Shown here piece by piece: positions 17,168 to 29,291 of a DNA stretch of 64,000 nucleotides. The position numbers and the translations under genes are program-made. The DNA is from Paenisporosarcina sp. FSL H8-0542. Lineage in GTDB: Bacteria; Bacillota; Bacilli; Bacillales_A; Planococcaceae. The stretch's first letter is position 1. Every line of letters starts with the position of its first letter. The DNA lies in the NCBI RefSeq assembly GCF_038632915.1, contig NZ_CP152050.1, positions 2,201,001 to 2,265,000 of the forward strand, given 5' to 3'. The notes beneath the pieces were generated by a model. That model was not told where the DNA came from, searched no databases, and worked only from the letters and a program-made list of their open reading frames with translations.

Positions 17168-18313
17168 TTATTCTTCGTCATCTTTATATAAATCAAAATT
17201 GTCATCGATATTTTCTTCATACTCTTCATCTTCAAGGTCGAGGTTTTCAGAAGCATGGGCAGATGGGTAAATACCTAATTCGCGAGCATCTGTTTCACTC
17301 TTGATATCGATTTTCCATCCTGTCAATTTAGCTGCTAGACGTGCATTTTGTCCACGTTTACCAATGGCTAAAGATAATTGATAGTCAGGTACTACCACTG
17401 TTGTAGATTTCTCTTCTTCATGGACTTGAACATCTAATACTTTAGATGGGCTAAGTGCATTGGCAACAAATACCACTGGATCTTCAGACCATTCCACAAT
17501 ATCAATCTTCTCACCATTCAACTCATTAACAATTGTTTGAACGCGAGAACCTTTTGCACCTACGCAAGAACCTACTGGATCAACATCATCATTATGGGCA
17601 ACAACTGATATTTTCGATCGATCGCCAGCTTCACGAGCGATTGATTTTATTTCTACGATGCCATCGTATATTTCAGGAACTTCCATTTCAAATAGACGAC
17701 GAAGTAATCCAGGGTGTGTACGAGATACAAATACTTGTGGTCCACGAGTTGTACGTTCTACTTTCGTGATATACACTTTAATGCGCTCATGCGGACGGTA
17801 TGTTTCAGTTTGAATTTGTTCATTCACCGGTAATACCGCTTCAACTTTACCAAGTCCTACATAAATATTACGAGCATCCAGACGCTCAACAACACCATTT
17901 ACGATATCTTCTTCGCGATCAACATACTCTTCATAAATCAATCCACGTTCTGCTTCACGAACACGTTGTGTAACCACTTGTTTAGCAGTCTGTGCCGCGA
18001 TACGTCCGAAGTTTCTAGGTGTTACTTCTTGTTCCACAATATCTCCCAGTTCAAACGCAGGATTTACTTGTTTCGCGTCTTCTAATGAAATATGTAGACG
18101 GTCATCCAACACTTCTTCCATTACATCCTTGCGTGAGTAAACCTTCATCGAACCATTATCCAGATTCAAATCAACACGTACGTTTTGTGCTTGATTAAAA
18201 TTGCGTTTATACGCTGTAACAAGCGCCGCTTCAATCGCTTCAATTAGTACATCTCGTGAAATTCCTTTTTGTTTTTCAAGAGCTATTAAAGCATCCAGCA
18301 ACTCATTTGCCAT
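17168..18313 (-). CDS. nusA: Transcription termination/antitermination factor NusA
   Basis: A 381-residue NusA. It has an N-terminal RNA-polymerase-binding domain (1-130), an S1 domain (about 136-200), two KH domains (VGAKGSRV at 251 and [11 protein letters not shown] further on) and a short acidic tail ending [19 protein letters not shown]. Proteobacterial-type C-terminal acidic repeats are absent, as usual in Firmicutes. It follows rimP by 23 nt. The operon leader contains an intrinsic terminator that may serve NusA autoregulation. Confidence 0.97.
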   Translation of the reverse strand: MANELLDALIALEKQKGISRDVLIEAIEAALVTAYKRNFNQAQNVRVDLNLDNGSMKVYSRKDVMEEVLDDRLHISLEDAKQVNPAFELGDIVEQEVTPRNFGRIAAQTAKQVVTQRVREAERGLIYEEYVDREEDIVNGVVERLDARNIYVGLGKVEAVLPVNEQIQTETYRPHERIKVYITKVERTTRGPQVFVSRTHPGLLRRLFEMEVPEIYDGIVEIKSIAREAGDRSKISVVAHNDDVDPVGSCVGAKGSRVQTIVNELNGEKIDIVEWSEDPVVFVANALSPSKVLDVQVHEEEKSTTVVVPDYQLSLAIGKRGQNARLAAKLTGWKIDIKSETDARELGIYPSAHASENLDLEDEEYEENIDDNFDLYKDDEE

Positions 18314-18336
18314 TATTTTTCACTCCTACATTCACA

Positions 18337-18819
18337 TTATGCAGAGAAATTAATCGCTAAACGCGCGAATGCAATTTTCTCTTTTGTAAGTTGAACTTTA
18401 ATTTTTCTAGTTTTAATTCGAACTTCCATTTCTAAGCCTTGTTCGCTATAAGCAGTCAAAAAGCCTTCAAACTCTTTTTCTTTCAGGCCATTCACCAGTT
18501 CATATGTTTTCACATGAATGAATTGACCAACTGCACGTTCGAAGTCACTCTCTTTTTTCAATGGACGTTCTGCCCCAGGTGAAGAAACTTCTAAAAAGTA
18601 GTTTTGCTCAATTGGATCCTTTGCATCCAACACTTCGCTGATACGCTCGCTTACAAGCGCACAATGCTCAATGTCAATGCCACCTTGAGGAGTATCTACA
18701 TAAATACGTAAAAACCAATTACGACCTTCTTTTACGAACTCCGTATCAACGAGCTCCAAATTCAACTCTTCAACAATGGGCGTCACAAGCTTTTCTACTT
18801 CGGTTAATATTTTGCTCAT
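18337..18819 (-). CDS. rimP: Ribosome maturation factor RimP
   Basis: A 160-residue protein needed for 30S assembly (YlxS in B. subtilis). Typical segments are VTPIVEELNLELVDTEFVKEG and LEVSSPGAERPLKKESDF. The ATG at 18819 was chosen because GGAGGC lies close upstream and MSKILTEVEKLV is the usual start. It is the first gene of the nusA-infB operon. Confidence 0.95.
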   Translation of the reverse strand: MSKILTEVEKLVTPIVEELNLELVDTEFVKEGRNWFLRIYVDTPQGGIDIEHCALVSERISEVLDAKDPIEQNYFLEVSSPGAERPLKKESDFERAVGQFIHVKTYELVNGLKEKEFEGFLTAYSEQGLEMEVRIKTRKIKVQLTKEKIAFARLAINFSA

Positions 18820-18857
18820 ATATGCCTCCCGCTGCAACTTATTTTCGACATAACAAA

Positions 18858-18886
18858 CAGAAAAGAGCGGGAAATCCCACTCTTTT
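18858..18886 (-). terminator. Leader terminator upstream of rimP-nusA
   Basis: Minus strand: AAAAGAGTGGGA paired with TCCCGCTCTTTT (one G-U, four-base loop), then CTGTTTG. It sits downstream of the predicted promoter at 18918-18946 and upstream of the rimP start codon, so it is inside the operon leader as well as downstream of polC. It could both terminate polC and attenuate rimP-nusA. Confidence 0.8.
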
Positions 18887-18917
18887 GCCGTAAATCTATC
18901 AACAACTTGTTATACAA

Positions 18918-18946
18918 ATGATACCATACGAATGCTCGCAGTGCAA
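18918..18946 (-). promoter_or_regulatory. Sigma-A promoter of the rimP-nusA-infB operon
   Basis: Minus strand: TTGCAC (18941-18946), 17-bp spacer, TATCAT (18918-18923), starting 8 nt past the polC stop codon and upstream of the leader terminator. Confidence 0.7.
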
Positions 18947-18953
18947 ATCAGGC

Positions 18954-21900
18954 CTAGAATAGCGACAATTGATTCGCATCTGGCATGCCTTCGAGACAAC
19001 CAAGTTGATCCATGTATTCAATCAATGTTTTGGAAACACGTCCACGTTGTCCTAAATCTTCTTTCGATAGGAACTCGCCATTTTTCCGTGCTTCCACAAT
19101 CGTTTTGGCTACGTTTGTTCCGAGTCCAGGAATCGCATCGAAAGGTGGAATCAATCCTTTGCCATCAATGACAAATTCAGCCGCCTTTGATTCGTAGAGA
19201 TCCACTTTTTTAAAGTGGTAACCACGTTCACACATCTCCAAGGCAATTTCCAGAACCGTCAACAAGCTTTTTTCTTTCGGAGCGGCATCCAATCCTTTGG
19301 CATTAATCTCATCAATTTTTGCACGGATCGATGCAGAACCTTTCGTCATAGCGTGCAAGTCAAAATCTGCTGCGCGTACTGTGAAATATGCTGCGTAGTA
19401 AAGGATCGGGAAATGTACTTTGAAATATGCAATTCGAACAGCCATTAATACATAAGCGGCTGCATGGGCTTTCGGGAACATGTACTTAATCTTTTTACAC
19501 GCTTCGATATACCATGCAGGAACGCCATTTGCCTTCATGTCTTCTTCAAATTCCGGAGTTAACCCTTTCCCTTTACGCACAGATTCCATAATTTTAAATG
19601 CCAGAGACGGTTCAAGACCCTGGTAAATTAAATACACCATGATATCATCCCGGCAACCAATTACATCCGAAAGCTGACAAGTCCCATTTTGAATAAGTTC
19701 CTGTGCATTTCCAAGCCACACGTCAGTACCATGAGATAGTCCTGAGATTTGAACAAGTTCAGAGAAAGTGGATGGTTTCGTTTCTTCCAACATTTGACGA
19801 ACAAAACGTGTACCAAACTCAGGAATCCCGAGTGTACCCGTCTTACAGCCAATTTGTTCCTGTGTTACTCCAAGTGACTCCGTTCCACTGAAAATCTTCA
19901 TTACTTCAGGGTCATCCGTTGGAATCGTTTTTGGATCGATGCCAGACAAGTCCTGTAACATCCGGATAGCTGTCGGATCATCGTGTCCCAGGATATCAAG
20001 TTTCAATAAGTTATCATGGATGGAATGGAAGTCAAAGTGAGTTGTTTTCCACTCGGAGTCCTGTGCATCAGCAGGGAACTGAATCGGTGAAAAATCGAAA
20101 ATATCCATGTAATCCGGGACAACAATGATTCCCCCTGGATGTTGTCCTGTCGAACGTTTAACTCCAGTACACCCTTGAACAAGTCGGTCGATTTCAGCGC
20201 CACGTATTGTTAAGTTGTGATCATTCGCATAACCACGTACGTAGCCGTATGCTGTTTTCTCAGCAACCGTTCCAATCGTACCTGCACGATAAACATTGTC
20301 TTCACCAAAAAGTACTTTCGTGTAGTTATGTGCAATCGGCTGATATTCTCCACTAAAGTTCAAATCGATATCGGGTACTTTATCCCCTTTAAATCCAAGA
20401 AACGTTTCGAAAGGAATATCTTGACCATCTTTTTTGTAAGGTATTTCACAATGCGGGCAGACTTTGTTTGGCAAATCAAAGCCTGAACTGACGGAACCAT
20501 CATCAAAGAATTCAGCATGCTGGCATGAAGGACATACATAATGTGGCGGCAATGGATTCACTTCCGTAATTTCCATTAACGTCGCTACAAGAGAAGATCC
20601 AACGGAACCACGGGAACCTACTAAGTAGCCGTCATCCAAAGATTTCTTTACTAGCTTATGAGAAATCAAATAAATAACTGCAAATCCGTGTCCAATAATG
20701 GAAGTAAGTTCTTTTTCAATACGGGCTTCCACAATTTCCGGCAATGAATCTCCGTAAATCTGTCTTGCCATCGCATAGCTCAATTCTCGAACTTCTTCAT
20801 CAGAACCTTCGATTTTCGGCGTATACAAATCATCTTTAATCGGTTTGATGTCTCCGATTCTCTCCGAAATTTTATGGCTGTTCTCCACAACAATTTGTTT
20901 CGCGGTTTCTTCACCCAGGAAGGCGAAAGCGTCCAACATTTCATTTGTAGTACGGAAATGAACTTTCGGTAACTTGTGGCGGTTCAGTGGATTGGCTCCA
21001 CCTTGCCCTCCAATTAGAATCTGTCTAAAAATCGCATCGTTCTCGTTTACATAATGGACATTTCCAGTTGCGACTACCGGACGTGCAATTTTTTTGCCCA
21101 GTTTAATCATTTTTCGAATGATGTCTTCAAGATTCCATTCATCTCTCACAAGCTCGAGTTCAATTAAATGTGCGTAAACTTCTTTCGGATGGACTTCCAA
21201 GTAATCATAGAATTTTGCAATTCCCTCGACTTCTTCAGGAGATTTCTGCATTAACCCTTCGAATACTTCCCCTTTATCACACCCGGAACCAATCAACAGC
21301 CCTTTACGATGCTTGACTAGAACGGAACGCGGGATCCTCGGAACCCGGAAAAATGTGTTCATATGGGAATACGAGACTAGTTTAAACAAGTTTTTCAATC
21401 CGTCTTCATCCGTGGCAAGAAGCGTGCAGTGAGATGGACGCGCTCTCTTGTACGACTCTCCATTACCTGTTTGATGGTTGAACTCGTCGTGATAGTGAAT
21501 CCCTTTTTGTTCAGCTTCTTTCAACAAGTTCAACAGTAAGTAGCCCGTGGCTTCCGTATCATAGATTGCCCGATGATGCTGGGTGAGCTCGATATTGAAC
21601 TTTTTGGCCATCGTGTTTAATCGATGGTTTTTCATTTCCGGATGAAGGAAACGTGATAATTCCAACGTATCGATGACAGGATGGACCGTTTGTTCCAGAC
21701 CGACTTTCTTATAGCCTACGTACAGGAAACCCATATCGAATGACGCATTATGTGCAACCATGATGCTATCGCCGATCCAATCGTGGAAGCGCTTGATGAC
21801 GTCTTCAATATCCGGTGCATCACGCACCATATCATCGGTGATACCCGTCAAATCGATGGTAGTAGCAGACAATGGATGATGCGGATTTGCAAAGCTTTCG

Positions 21901-23282
21901 AATTTGTCGATGACTTGACCATCTTTGATTTTCACAGCTGCAAGCTCAATAATGGTATCGTATACCGCAGAAAGGCCTGTCGTTTCAACGTCGAATACGA
22001 CATAGGTTGCATCCGCTAGTGCTCGATGCTCCTCTTCATAGGCAATGTTTACTCCGTCATTGACCATGTAGATTTCCAATCCATAAATGATTTTAATACC
22101 ATGTTTTTTTCCGGCTGCATAAGCATCCGGGAAGGATTGAACAACAGCATGATCCGTAATTGCGACAGCGGGGTGTCCCCATTTGGCTGCCTGACTTACC
22201 AAGGCATCTACAGAAGAGACCGCGTCCATCTGACTCATTGGTGTGTGTAAATGAAGTTCAATCCTTTTTTCATCTTCTGGAGCAGTATCTTTTCTGGAAT
22301 CCACTTTAATTTCCATAATATCCTGTGCCATTATGATCAAGTCTCGAACGAATGTATCGTTCTGTACTGAACCACGGACTTTTAGCCATGTCCCTTTTTT
22401 CAGCAGACCCATAAGCTCTGCATCTTCTTTGTCCCGGGAAAACATTTTAACAAGAATCGAGTCTGTGTAATCTGTAACTTTGACTGTTAATAATGAGCGG
22501 CCGCTTCGAAGTTCTTTTACCTCAACATCAAAAACAAAGCCTTCAATCGTGATGCGTCTTTCTTCATCCTGAATTTGCTTGATTTCCATAATTGGCTCGT
22601 CCGCTTTAATCGGGGTACCCAGTTGGAAGGGGCCATTCAAGGTTACCCCAGGATTTGATGCACGATCTTTTTCACGTTTCTGCATATCAGCCAATGCTTT
22701 CTTGCCCAGCTCTTCTTCTTCGATTCTTCGTTGCTCCATAAACGCTTGCTGTGCTTCTGCCAGTTCTGCCTCTTGTTCGATAAATTTAAAATCAATCGGT
22801 AAGATTGGGAAACCATACGAAGCATAGACATCAGCTATTTTAGACGCATATTTGCCTTTCAGTGTACGGAATTCAATTTCCTGTGCACACGTAAAATGGA
22901 CGGTCTGACCATTGAAAGATGGAATTTGTGCATGTAGAAGATTTCGTAGAGGAGGCGACATATCATCAATTTCCTGCAATACAAACGGCCAGTAAGAAGC
23001 GATTAACTCAGCATCGACATGAGGTGATTCACAAGTAAGTGATAATTTTATATCCGCAATGCCAGCAAACTTTTCACGTAACCGCATATTGAATAGTTGA
23101 AACATGTTATAAGGCAATAGTTTCTCAACTTCTATAGTAAAACGCCATACACGCTCTTTTTTATGTACCGTCATACGACTTAGGGAAGCCGATTCAAAAT
23201 GAGTCATGTATTCATCAGCGGTAAGTTCCAATTGTTGTAATAATAGTTGTAACCTTTTTTTGGCATCTTGTTCGTTACTCAT
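18954..23282 (-). CDS. polC: DNA polymerase III alpha subunit, PolC type
   Basis: A 1442-residue replicative polymerase of Gram-positive type. It has an N-terminal domain, an OB-fold region (about 240-325), a PHP domain starting [13 protein letters not shown] at 341 and interrupted by the DnaQ-like 3'-5' exonuclease ([11 protein letters not shown], Asp431 and Glu433), the CPSCQH...CPHCEIP zinc motif, then palm, fingers and a C-terminal duplex-binding helix-hairpin-helix. Length is that of the family. It starts at ATG with GAAAGGAGG upstream. It is separated from proS by a terminator. Confidence 0.97.
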   Translation of the reverse strand: MSNEQDAKKRLQLLLQQLELTADEYMTHFESASLSRMTVHKKERVWRFTIEVEKLLPYNMFQLFNMRLREKFAGIADIKLSLTCESPHVDAELIASYWPFVLQEIDDMSPPLRNLLHAQIPSFNGQTVHFTCAQEIEFRTLKGKYASKIADVYASYGFPILPIDFKFIEQEAELAEAQQAFMEQRRIEEEELGKKALADMQKREKDRASNPGVTLNGPFQLGTPIKADEPIMEIKQIQDEERRITIEGFVFDVEVKELRSGRSLLTVKVTDYTDSILVKMFSRDKEDAELMGLLKKGTWLKVRGSVQNDTFVRDLIIMAQDIMEIKVDSRKDTAPEDEKRIELHLHTPMSQMDAVSSVDALVSQAAKWGHPAVAITDHAVVQSFPDAYAAGKKHGIKIIYGLEIYMVNDGVNIAYEEEHRALADATYVVFDVETTGLSAVYDTIIELAAVKIKDGQVIDKFESFANPHHPLSATTIDLTGITDDMVRDAPDIEDVIKRFHDWIGDSIMVAHNASFDMGFLYVGYKKVGLEQTVHPVIDTLELSRFLHPEMKNHRLNTMAKKFNIELTQHHRAIYDTEATGYLLLNLLKEAEQKGIHYHDEFNHQTGNGESYKRARPSHCTLLATDEDGLKNLFKLVSYSHMNTFFRVPRIPRSVLVKHRKGLLIGSGCDKGEVFEGLMQKSPEEVEGIAKFYDYLEVHPKEVYAHLIELELVRDEWNLEDIIRKMIKLGKKIARPVVATGNVHYVNENDAIFRQILIGGQGGANPLNRHKLPKVHFRTTNEMLDAFAFLGEETAKQIVVENSHKISERIGDIKPIKDDLYTPKIEGSDEEVRELSYAMARQIYGDSLPEIVEARIEKELTSIIGHGFAVIYLISHKLVKKSLDDGYLVGSRGSVGSSLVATLMEITEVNPLPPHYVCPSCQHAEFFDDGSVSSGFDLPNKVCPHCEIPYKKDGQDIPFETFLGFKGDKVPDIDLNFSGEYQPIAHNYTKVLFGEDNVYRAGTIGTVAEKTAYGYVRGYANDHNLTIRGAEIDRLVQGCTGVKRSTGQHPGGIIVVPDYMDIFDFSPIQFPADAQDSEWKTTHFDFHSIHDNLLKLDILGHDDPTAIRMLQDLSGIDPKTIPTDDPEVMKIFSGTESLGVTQEQIGCKTGTLGIPEFGTRFVRQMLEETKPSTFSELVQISGLSHGTDVWLGNAQELIQNGTCQLSDVIGCRDDIMVYLIYQGLEPSLAFKIMESVRKGKGLTPEFEEDMKANGVPAWYIEACKKIKYMFPKAHAAAYVLMAVRIAYFKVHFPILYYAAYFTVRAADFDLHAMTKGSASIRAKIDEINAKGLDAAPKEKSLLTVLEIALEMCERGYHFKKVDLYESKAAEFVIDGKGLIPPFDAIPGLGTNVAKTIVEARKNGEFLSKEDLGQRGRVSKTLIEYMDQLGCLEGMPDANQLSLF

Positions 23283-23308
23283 ACTCTATGCCTCCTTTCT
23301 TTCATAAG

Positions 23309-23346
23309 AAAAAGAAAGGAAGACCCGATTTCAAGGTCTTCCTTTT
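23309..23346 (-). terminator. Rho-independent terminator of proS
   Basis: Minus strand: AAAGGAAGACC paired with GGTCTTCCTTT (11 bp), then CTTTTTC, between proS and polC and only about 10 bases before the polC ribosome-binding site. Confidence 0.85.
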
Positions 23347-23348
23347 GA

Positions 23349-25061
23349 TTAATCGTTTAATGACGAAAAGAAAGCTTGAAGATGGTCAACTACCTCTTCT
23401 TTTTTCCATTCAAATGCTTCGCCAGTTTTTCTTATTTTCACTTCGACTAAACCTTCGGCTGCTTTTTTACCGACTGTTATTCGGATCGGTAAACCGATTA
23501 AATCTGAATCGGCAAATTTCACACCCGCACGTTCAGCACGGTCATCATATAACACATCGTAGCGATATGATTTCATTAAATTATATAATTCATCAGAAAG
23601 AGCAACTTGTGCTTCGTCCTTTGTATTTACAGGCACTAAATGTACATTATATGGCGCGATTGCACTTGGCCAGATAAATCCTTTATCATCTTGGAACTGT
23701 TCCGCAACAGCAGCCATGACACGGGAAACCCCAATACCGTAACACCCCATAATATAAGGCTGTGAACGGCCATTATCATCAAGGAAAGTTCCGTTCATCG
23801 GTTCAGAGTAGGTTGTACCAAGTTTAAAGACGTGTCCTACTTCAATTCCTTTAGCGAAAACGATTGTTCCATTGCCGTCAGGAGAAGCGTCGCCTTCCAT
23901 GATGAAACGTAAATCTTCATACTGGTCTACTGCAAAATCACGTTCTGGATTAACATTCGTTAAATGGAATCCAGCAACATTTGCTCCACATACGCCATTA
24001 CGAATCGACGCTACAGCATGATCAGCAATGACTTTTACACCTAATGGAATTTTTACAGGACCTAGAGACCCAACTTCACATTGAAGCAAGTTTTGCACCT
24101 CTTCTTCAGATGCAAACTCTACCACTTTTGCCTGCAATGCATTTTTAACTTTTATATCATTGATTTCGTGATCTCCGCGAGCGAGAACCAATACTAATTC
24201 CCCATCCACGTTAAACACCAACGTTTTGATACATTGTTGAGCATCTAGATTCAGGAAGCTCGCTACTTGCTCAATCGTTTTTTGGTCAGGAGTAGCTACT
24301 TTCTCGACCTCTTTTAGCTCTTCTGTTGATGCTTCATATGAAACTTTAACTTCAGCCATTTCAATATTAGCAGCAAAGTCAGATGCGTCAGAATATGCAA
24401 TCGTATCTTCCCCGATTTCAGAAAGGACCATGAATTCATGCGTATCTTTTCCACCGATTGCTCCTGAATCCGCAATAACCGCACGGAAATTCAATCCTAA
24501 TCTAGAGAAAATATTTGAATAAGCTTTGACCATGTCTTCATAAGTCTGATCTAAACTCTCACGTGTAGCATGGAAAGAGTAAGCATCTTTCATAAGAAAC
24601 TCACGGCCACGAAGCAAGCCAAAACGAGGGCGTTTTTCGTCACGGAATTTCGTTTGAATCTGGTAAAGAGTTAAAGGTAATTTTTTATATGACTTGATTT
24701 CGTCACGAAGCAAAGAAGTAATGACTTCTTCATGTGTTGCCCCCAAAGCGAAATCACGATTGTGTCGATCTTTTAAACGCATTAATTCCGGACCATATGA
24801 ATACCAACGTCCAGTTTCTTGCCATAGTTCAGCTTGTTGCATCGCAGGCATTAATACTTCAACACCATTGATAGCATCCATTTCTTCCCGAACAATGCTC
24901 TCTACTTTTTGAAGAACACGTTTTCCAAGAGGTAAGAAAGAATAAATGCCACTTGTATTTTGACGAATAAACCCTGCACGAAGTAGCAGCTGATGCGACT
25001 TAACGTCGGCATCAGCTGGAGTTTCACGAAGTGTAGGGATGAATGTAAGACTTTGTTTCAT
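23349..25061 (-). CDS. proS: Prolyl-tRNA synthetase
   Basis: A 570-residue class II synthetase of the bacterial type with an editing (INS) domain inserted between motifs 2 and 3. Motif 1 area is [14 protein letters not shown], motif 2 [25 protein letters not shown], motif 3 [13 protein letters not shown]; the anticodon-binding domain is C-terminal. It charges tRNA-Pro in the cytoplasm. It lies 37 nt after rasP at the end of the uppS-cdsA-dxr-rasP run and is closed by a terminator. Confidence 0.96.
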   Translation of the reverse strand: MKQSLTFIPTLRETPADADVKSHQLLLRAGFIRQNTSGIYSFLPLGKRVLQKVESIVREEMDAINGVEVLMPAMQQAELWQETGRWYSYGPELMRLKDRHNRDFALGATHEEVITSLLRDEIKSYKKLPLTLYQIQTKFRDEKRPRFGLLRGREFLMKDAYSFHATRESLDQTYEDMVKAYSNIFSRLGLNFRAVIADSGAIGGKDTHEFMVLSEIGEDTIAYSDASDFAANIEMAEVKVSYEASTEELKEVEKVATPDQKTIEQVASFLNLDAQQCIKTLVFNVDGELVLVLARGDHEINDIKVKNALQAKVVEFASEEEVQNLLQCEVGSLGPVKIPLGVKVIADHAVASIRNGVCGANVAGFHLTNVNPERDFAVDQYEDLRFIMEGDASPDGNGTIVFAKGIEVGHVFKLGTTYSEPMNGTFLDDNGRSQPYIMGCYGIGVSRVMAAVAEQFQDDKGFIWPSAIAPYNVHLVPVNTKDEAQVALSDELYNLMKSYRYDVLYDDRAERAGVKFADSDLIGLPIRITVGKKAAEGLVEVKIRKTGEAFEWKKEEVVDHLQAFFSSLND

Positions 25062-25098
25062 AAGTTAAAAGCTCCTCATACCATCCGTAGATTAAATT

Positions 25099-26358
25099 TT
25101 AAAAGAAAAATCTTTGTATATCATTCCATGTAACAACAACCATCAGCACCATCAATAACATTATGCCGACAAAATGGATCATTCCTTCTTTTTGTCGGTC
25201 CAATGGTTTCCCTCGAATCGCTTCAAATAAGAAGAATAATAATCGTCCACCATCCAATGCCGGAAGTGGTAGTAAATTCATGATACCTAAGTTAATGCTT
25301 AGAATAGCTGCCCAATTCATTAGATTGAAAACACCATATTGTGCCACTGCTTCGGTTGCTTTATAAATTCCTACTGGTCCTGACAAAGCATCAATTGTAA
25401 ACTGTCCAGTTACCAACATGCCAAGGAGTTCAAAAATTTTCGCAATCCAAGTGATGGTTTGATCAGCACCGAAAGCTAATGCTTTCAAAGGATTTTTTTC
25501 AACTGGACTTTCATATATAACTCCAATTTGTCCATACTTTTCGCCGTCTTTTTCTACGGTTTTTGGTGTGATAGTTGAAGAAATGGTTTCACCATCTCGT
25601 ACGTATTCAAACGTTAATTCTTCTCCTGCACTAGCTTGTACCTTTGCAGCGAGATCTTGCCATTTATTAATGGGCTGACCATCAATTTTAGTAACTAAAT
25701 CTCCGTCCTGCATACCGGCTGCAAGGGCAGGGCTATCATCAGAGACTCCCGAAATAACAGGCTCGTAAGTCGGAACCCCTTGCAACAAGCCAATTGCCAA
25801 GAAGATGAAGAAAGATAAAATAAAGTTAAATAAAGGACCAGCAAAAATGGTCATAGCACGCTTGCCAAGTGATTTCGAACCAAATTGGCGATCATAAGGT
25901 GCTATTAATGTTTCTTTGCCATTCTCTACGATTACGGCTTTGCGTGAAACATTATATCGTACTAAACGTTCATCTTCATCGTATCCTTCAATCCAGAGTT
26001 CTTTTTCCAAATCGGAACGTTCAGTTTCCAAAAACAACATGTCTTGTTGTTGTTTATTATGATTGAGGACGATTTTACGAACTTCTTCTTTTGAGTTTAA
26101 CATGAGTCCGACACGGAATCCTGGCTGTAATTCAACCGAATCCATATCTTCTCCAGCCATTCGCACATATCCACCAAGAGGCAGAAGACGAATGGTATAA
26201 AGAGTTTCCCCTTTTGTGATTCCAAGTATTTTTGGACCAAAGCCAATTGCAAATTCACGTACCATGATTCCGGCACGTTTGGCAAAAATAAAGTGACCTA
26301 GTTCATGAAAAAATACTAGTGAACCAAATATCAGGATAAAAGCAATGGTTGTCTCCAT
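25099..26358 (-). CDS. rasP: Intramembrane zinc protease RasP (RseP family)
   Basis: A 419-residue site-2 protease of the cell membrane. HELGH is at residues 18-22 in the first transmembrane helix, and the second motif NLLPLPALDGGRLLF lies near residue 360. A PDZ domain is between them (QGVPTYEPVISGVSDDSPALAAGMQDGD). In Bacillus RasP cleaves anti-sigma factors such as RsiW and also signal-peptide remnants and FtsL. It follows dxr by 45 nt. Confidence 0.95.
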   Translation of the reverse strand: METTIAFILIFGSLVFFHELGHFIFAKRAGIMVREFAIGFGPKILGITKGETLYTIRLLPLGGYVRMAGEDMDSVELQPGFRVGLMLNSKEEVRKIVLNHNKQQQDMLFLETERSDLEKELWIEGYDEDERLVRYNVSRKAVIVENGKETLIAPYDRQFGSKSLGKRAMTIFAGPLFNFILSFFIFLAIGLLQGVPTYEPVISGVSDDSPALAAGMQDGDLVTKIDGQPINKWQDLAAKVQASAGEELTFEYVRDGETISSTITPKTVEKDGEKYGQIGVIYESPVEKNPLKALAFGADQTITWIAKIFELLGMLVTGQFTIDALSGPVGIYKATEAVAQYGVFNLMNWAAILSINLGIMNLLPLPALDGGRLLFFLFEAIRGKPLDRQKEGMIHFVGIMLLMVLMVVVTWNDIQRFFF

Positions 26359-26403
26359 AAAGTCCCACCTTTTTTACAGCATTTCGCCGTCATCATTCTT
26401 TCA

Positions 26404-27552
26404 TCATTTTATCATGTTTCGAACATCTTTTCTCGTAATTGCATCCACATGCAATATCGTTTCCAAATCCGGAGTACTAATAAGCGTATGTTTGTCCATA
26501 ACTCGTTCAATGCATTCTTCTATTTGGAGGAATCGAATCTCTCCATTTAAAAACAAGGCAACGGCTGCTTCATTTGCAGCATTCAAAACTGTGGTCATTG
26601 TACCACCCGCCCGACCTGCATCGTATGCAAGTTTTAATGCATGAAAACGTTCCATATTCATTTCTTCAAAATGAAGTTTGCCTATTTCAACAAGATTTAA
26701 ACGTTTTGCACTTTTTCTTGGAAGCCTGTCCGGATAAGAAAGAGCATATTGAATGGGAACACGCATATCTGGTGTCCCAAGTTGTGCCATTACACTTGTG
26801 TCATGGAATTCCACCATTGAATGAATGATACTCTCCCTATGCAAGACAACTTCAATATCATCATAAGGCATGTCGAAAAGCACTTGTGCTTCAATCACTT
26901 CTAAACCTTTGTTCATCATTGTTGCAGAATCAATCGTAATTTTTGCGCCCATGGACCAGTTAGGATGACTCAACGCATCCTGTACTGTTACGTTCTCCAA
27001 TTCTTTCCGCGTACGGTCACGGAAGCTACCTCCGGATGCCGTTAAAATCAACCTGCTTACTTGGCTTCTCTTTTCACCATTCATCGATTGGAAAAGAGCT
27101 GAATGCTCGCTATCAACCGGTAAAATAGTTGCTTTGTATTTCTCTGCCGCAGTCATCACCAAATGCCCCGCTGTAACCAGCGTTTCTTTGTTTGCGAGAG
27201 CAATTGTCTTTCGTTGTTTTATTGCCTCTAACGTCGCTTCAAGACCAACACTACCCAAAACAGCATTTACTAAAATGGACGCATCTGGGTGAGTCGCAAC
27301 GTCGATCAATCCATTGCTACCATATGCAAGTTCAATGCTCGGAAATTCCTTCTTAAGTGAAATTGCATCAACTTCTTCTTGAACAGATACAAGTGTAGGA
27401 TTAAATTCACGAATTATTTCTCTAGTCTTTTCAAGATTGCGTCCAGCAGAAAAAGCCACTAGTTTAAATTGATGTGGATGTTCTCTTATGATGTCAATCG
27501 TTTGAATACCGATAGAGCCTGTTGCTCCCAATAAACTAATCAGCTTTGTCAT
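26404..27552 (-). CDS. dxr: 1-deoxy-D-xylulose 5-phosphate reductoisomerase
   Basis: A 382-residue enzyme of the non-mevalonate isoprenoid pathway, converting DXP to MEP with [18 protein letters not shown] lies at the N terminus and the metal/substrate motifs [11 protein letters not shown] and TASGGSFRD in the middle. The ATG at 27552 was preferred over a TTG nine bases upstream that almost touches the AAGGGGA ribosome-binding site. Its isoprenoid products feed UppS, encoded two genes upstream. Confidence 0.95.
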   Translation of the reverse strand: MTKLISLLGATGSIGIQTIDIIREHPHQFKLVAFSAGRNLEKTREIIREFNPTLVSVQEEVDAISLKKEFPSIELAYGSNGLIDVATHPDASILVNAVLGSVGLEATLEAIKQRKTIALANKETLVTAGHLVMTAAEKYKATILPVDSEHSALFQSMNGEKRSQVSRLILTASGGSFRDRTRKELENVTVQDALSHPNWSMGAKITIDSATMMNKGLEVIEAQVLFDMPYDDIEVVLHRESIIHSMVEFHDTSVMAQLGTPDMRVPIQYALSYPDRLPRKSAKRLNLVEIGKLHFEEMNMERFHALKLAYDAGRAGGTMTTVLNAANEAAVALFLNGEIRFLQIEECIERVMDKHTLISTPDLETILHVDAITRKDVRNMIK

Positions 27553-27567
27553 AAACGTCAAATCCCC

Positions 27568-28362
27568 TTAACCAGCAAAATGCAAGAAATGTAAAAGTGG
27601 TAACACAAATAATAAGCTATCGAATCTGTCTAAAATTCCTCCGTGTCCAGGTAAGATATCACCTGAATCCTTAACGTTGTAGTGGCGCTTAAGTGCCGAT
27701 TCAACCAAATCGCCCATTTGACCAAAAATGGAAGCTAGTATCGTCACAATGACCAGAATCGTATAGGACGAACTGATTGGGTAAATCCATTGGAAAAGTA
27801 AAGCAAAAATAATAGCCGTCAAGATTCCTCCGATAAATCCTTCAATGGTTTTATTAGGAGAAATATCAGGCCACAATTTCTTTTTACCAAATTTTTTCCC
27901 AGTAAAATAAGCTCCTGAATCGGTTGTCCAAATAACCAGCAAGGCATAAATGACATATTCAATGCCATCCATACGCGTTTCAATGAAATAGAAAAATCCG
28001 ATTCCAATATATAATACGCCCATAATAGAAAATGCAGCATCTTCAAATGTGTAGCGATTCTTCACGACAACGGTGTAGATAAGTAATAAAAGTACAGCAA
28101 TAAGTGCTAAATCTATTTTGGTATACCCCGTTGTTTCCATTAATGGTATCGACCATTGATTAGGCATTAGAAAAACAAATAATGCAAGAAGAGCGATTGC
28201 TCCATGAACTGAAAAAATGGTATGACCTTTCATACGTAATAATTCAAATAATCCGATTGCCGCCATAGCGTAAACGAGAAGTGTAAAAGGAAGACCTCCT
28301 AGCCAAACAATCGGAATGAATAATGCAGCTCCAATTACTGCAGTGATGATGCGTTGTTTCAA
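27568..28362 (-). CDS. cdsA: Phosphatidate cytidylyltransferase
   Basis: A 264-residue polytopic membrane enzyme that makes CDP-diacylglycerol from phosphatidate and CTP. About eight hydrophobic helices are visible. The C-terminal signature is present as ESALKRHYNVKDSGDILPGH followed by GGILDRFDS. It overlaps uppS by four bases and precedes dxr by 15 nt. Confidence 0.95.
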   Translation of the reverse strand: MKQRIITAVIGAALFIPIVWLGGLPFTLLVYAMAAIGLFELLRMKGHTIFSVHGAIALLALFVFLMPNQWSIPLMETTGYTKIDLALIAVLLLLIYTVVVKNRYTFEDAAFSIMGVLYIGIGFFYFIETRMDGIEYVIYALLVIWTTDSGAYFTGKKFGKKKLWPDISPNKTIEGFIGGILTAIIFALLFQWIYPISSSYTILVIVTILASIFGQMGDLVESALKRHYNVKDSGDILPGHGGILDRFDSLLFVLPLLHFLHFAG

Positions 28363-29153
28363 TTTGTTTCTTCTCCCTTCAATCCTCCATAACGGCGATT
28401 TCGGTTTTGGTAACTATCCACTGCGTCGAGCAAGCAGCTTTCGTCAAAATCTGGCCACAGCGTATCCGTAAACCAGAACTCTGTATAGGCCAATTGCCAA
28501 AGCATAAAGTTGCTGAGACGAACTTCTCCGCTTGTGCGGATAAGTAAATCAGGTTCGGGTAACTCACAGGTCATTAAATGCTGTGAAATTAAATCTTCCG
28601 TTACGTCGCTATAGCTAAGCGAACCCTCTTCAACAAGTTGTGCAATTTTTTGCATCGCTTGTGCAATCTCTGCACGACTTCCATAATTCAATGCAAAATT
28701 CAATATTAGTCCCGTATTATCTTTAGTTGCTTCCATTGCTTTGCGAACAGCATTATGTGTATGTCGAGGTAATGTTTCACTTTCACCCATCATGACCACA
28801 CGCACATTTTGTTCGATCAGCTCGGGTAGATAAGTACCTAAAAACTCTTCGGGTAATCGCATAATAAAATCAACTTCAAGTTTTGGTCGTTTCCAATTCT
28901 CGGTCGAAAATGCATATACGGTTAAAACGCCTACACCTAAATCATTGGCAAGTCGAGTAATTTTCCGAACCGTTTTCATACCTTCATGATGACCGGCTAC
29001 TCGTGGAAGAGCCCGTTTCTTCGCCCATCTCCCATTGCCATCCATAATAATCGCAATGTGTTCAGGTATTTGTTCTTTTTTAGAATGCGAAATACGCTCC
29101 GCCAGCGATTGATTTTGTCGTTCGGGTTTTCTCCGAATGAGTTTATGTAACAT
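28359..29153 (-). CDS. uppS: Undecaprenyl diphosphate synthase
   Basis: A 264-residue cis-prenyltransferase that makes the C55 lipid carrier for cell-wall synthesis. IIMDGNGRWAKKR with catalytic Asp38 is at the N terminus, and the C-terminal signature PEPDLLIRTSGEVRLSNF is intact. It starts the uppS-cdsA-dxr-rasP-proS run, after the frr terminator. Confidence 0.96.
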   Translation of the reverse strand: MLHKLIRRKPERQNQSLAERISHSKKEQIPEHIAIIMDGNGRWAKKRALPRVAGHHEGMKTVRKITRLANDLGVGVLTVYAFSTENWKRPKLEVDFIMRLPEEFLGTYLPELIEQNVRVVMMGESETLPRHTHNAVRKAMEATKDNTGLILNFALNYGSRAEIAQAMQKIAQLVEEGSLSYSDVTEDLISQHLMTCELPEPDLLIRTSGEVRLSNFMLWQLAYTEFWFTDTLWPDFDESCLLDAVDSYQNRNRRYGGLKGEETN

Positions 29154-29236
29154 GCTGAATCCTCCACTTTACTCGCTTATCGGAATGTCGTCTTTCCTAT
29201 CATATCAAAAATCGATGGAATTTACTTCTTTCCCAT

Positions 29237-29269
29237 AAAAAAAGACGTCCTATGAAATAGGAACGTCTT
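29237..29269 (-). terminator. Rho-independent terminator of frr
   Basis: Minus strand: AAGACGTTCCTAT paired with ATAGGACGTCTT (one bulged base), then TTTTTAT; 23 nt after the frr stop codon. Confidence 0.85.
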
Positions 29270-29291
29270 AATTGAAAAAAAGTTCAAAAGC

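Noticed and set aside
25062-25098. T-box leader before proS
   Set aside because: Only 37 nt separate rasP and proS; no specifier or T-box sequence is present.
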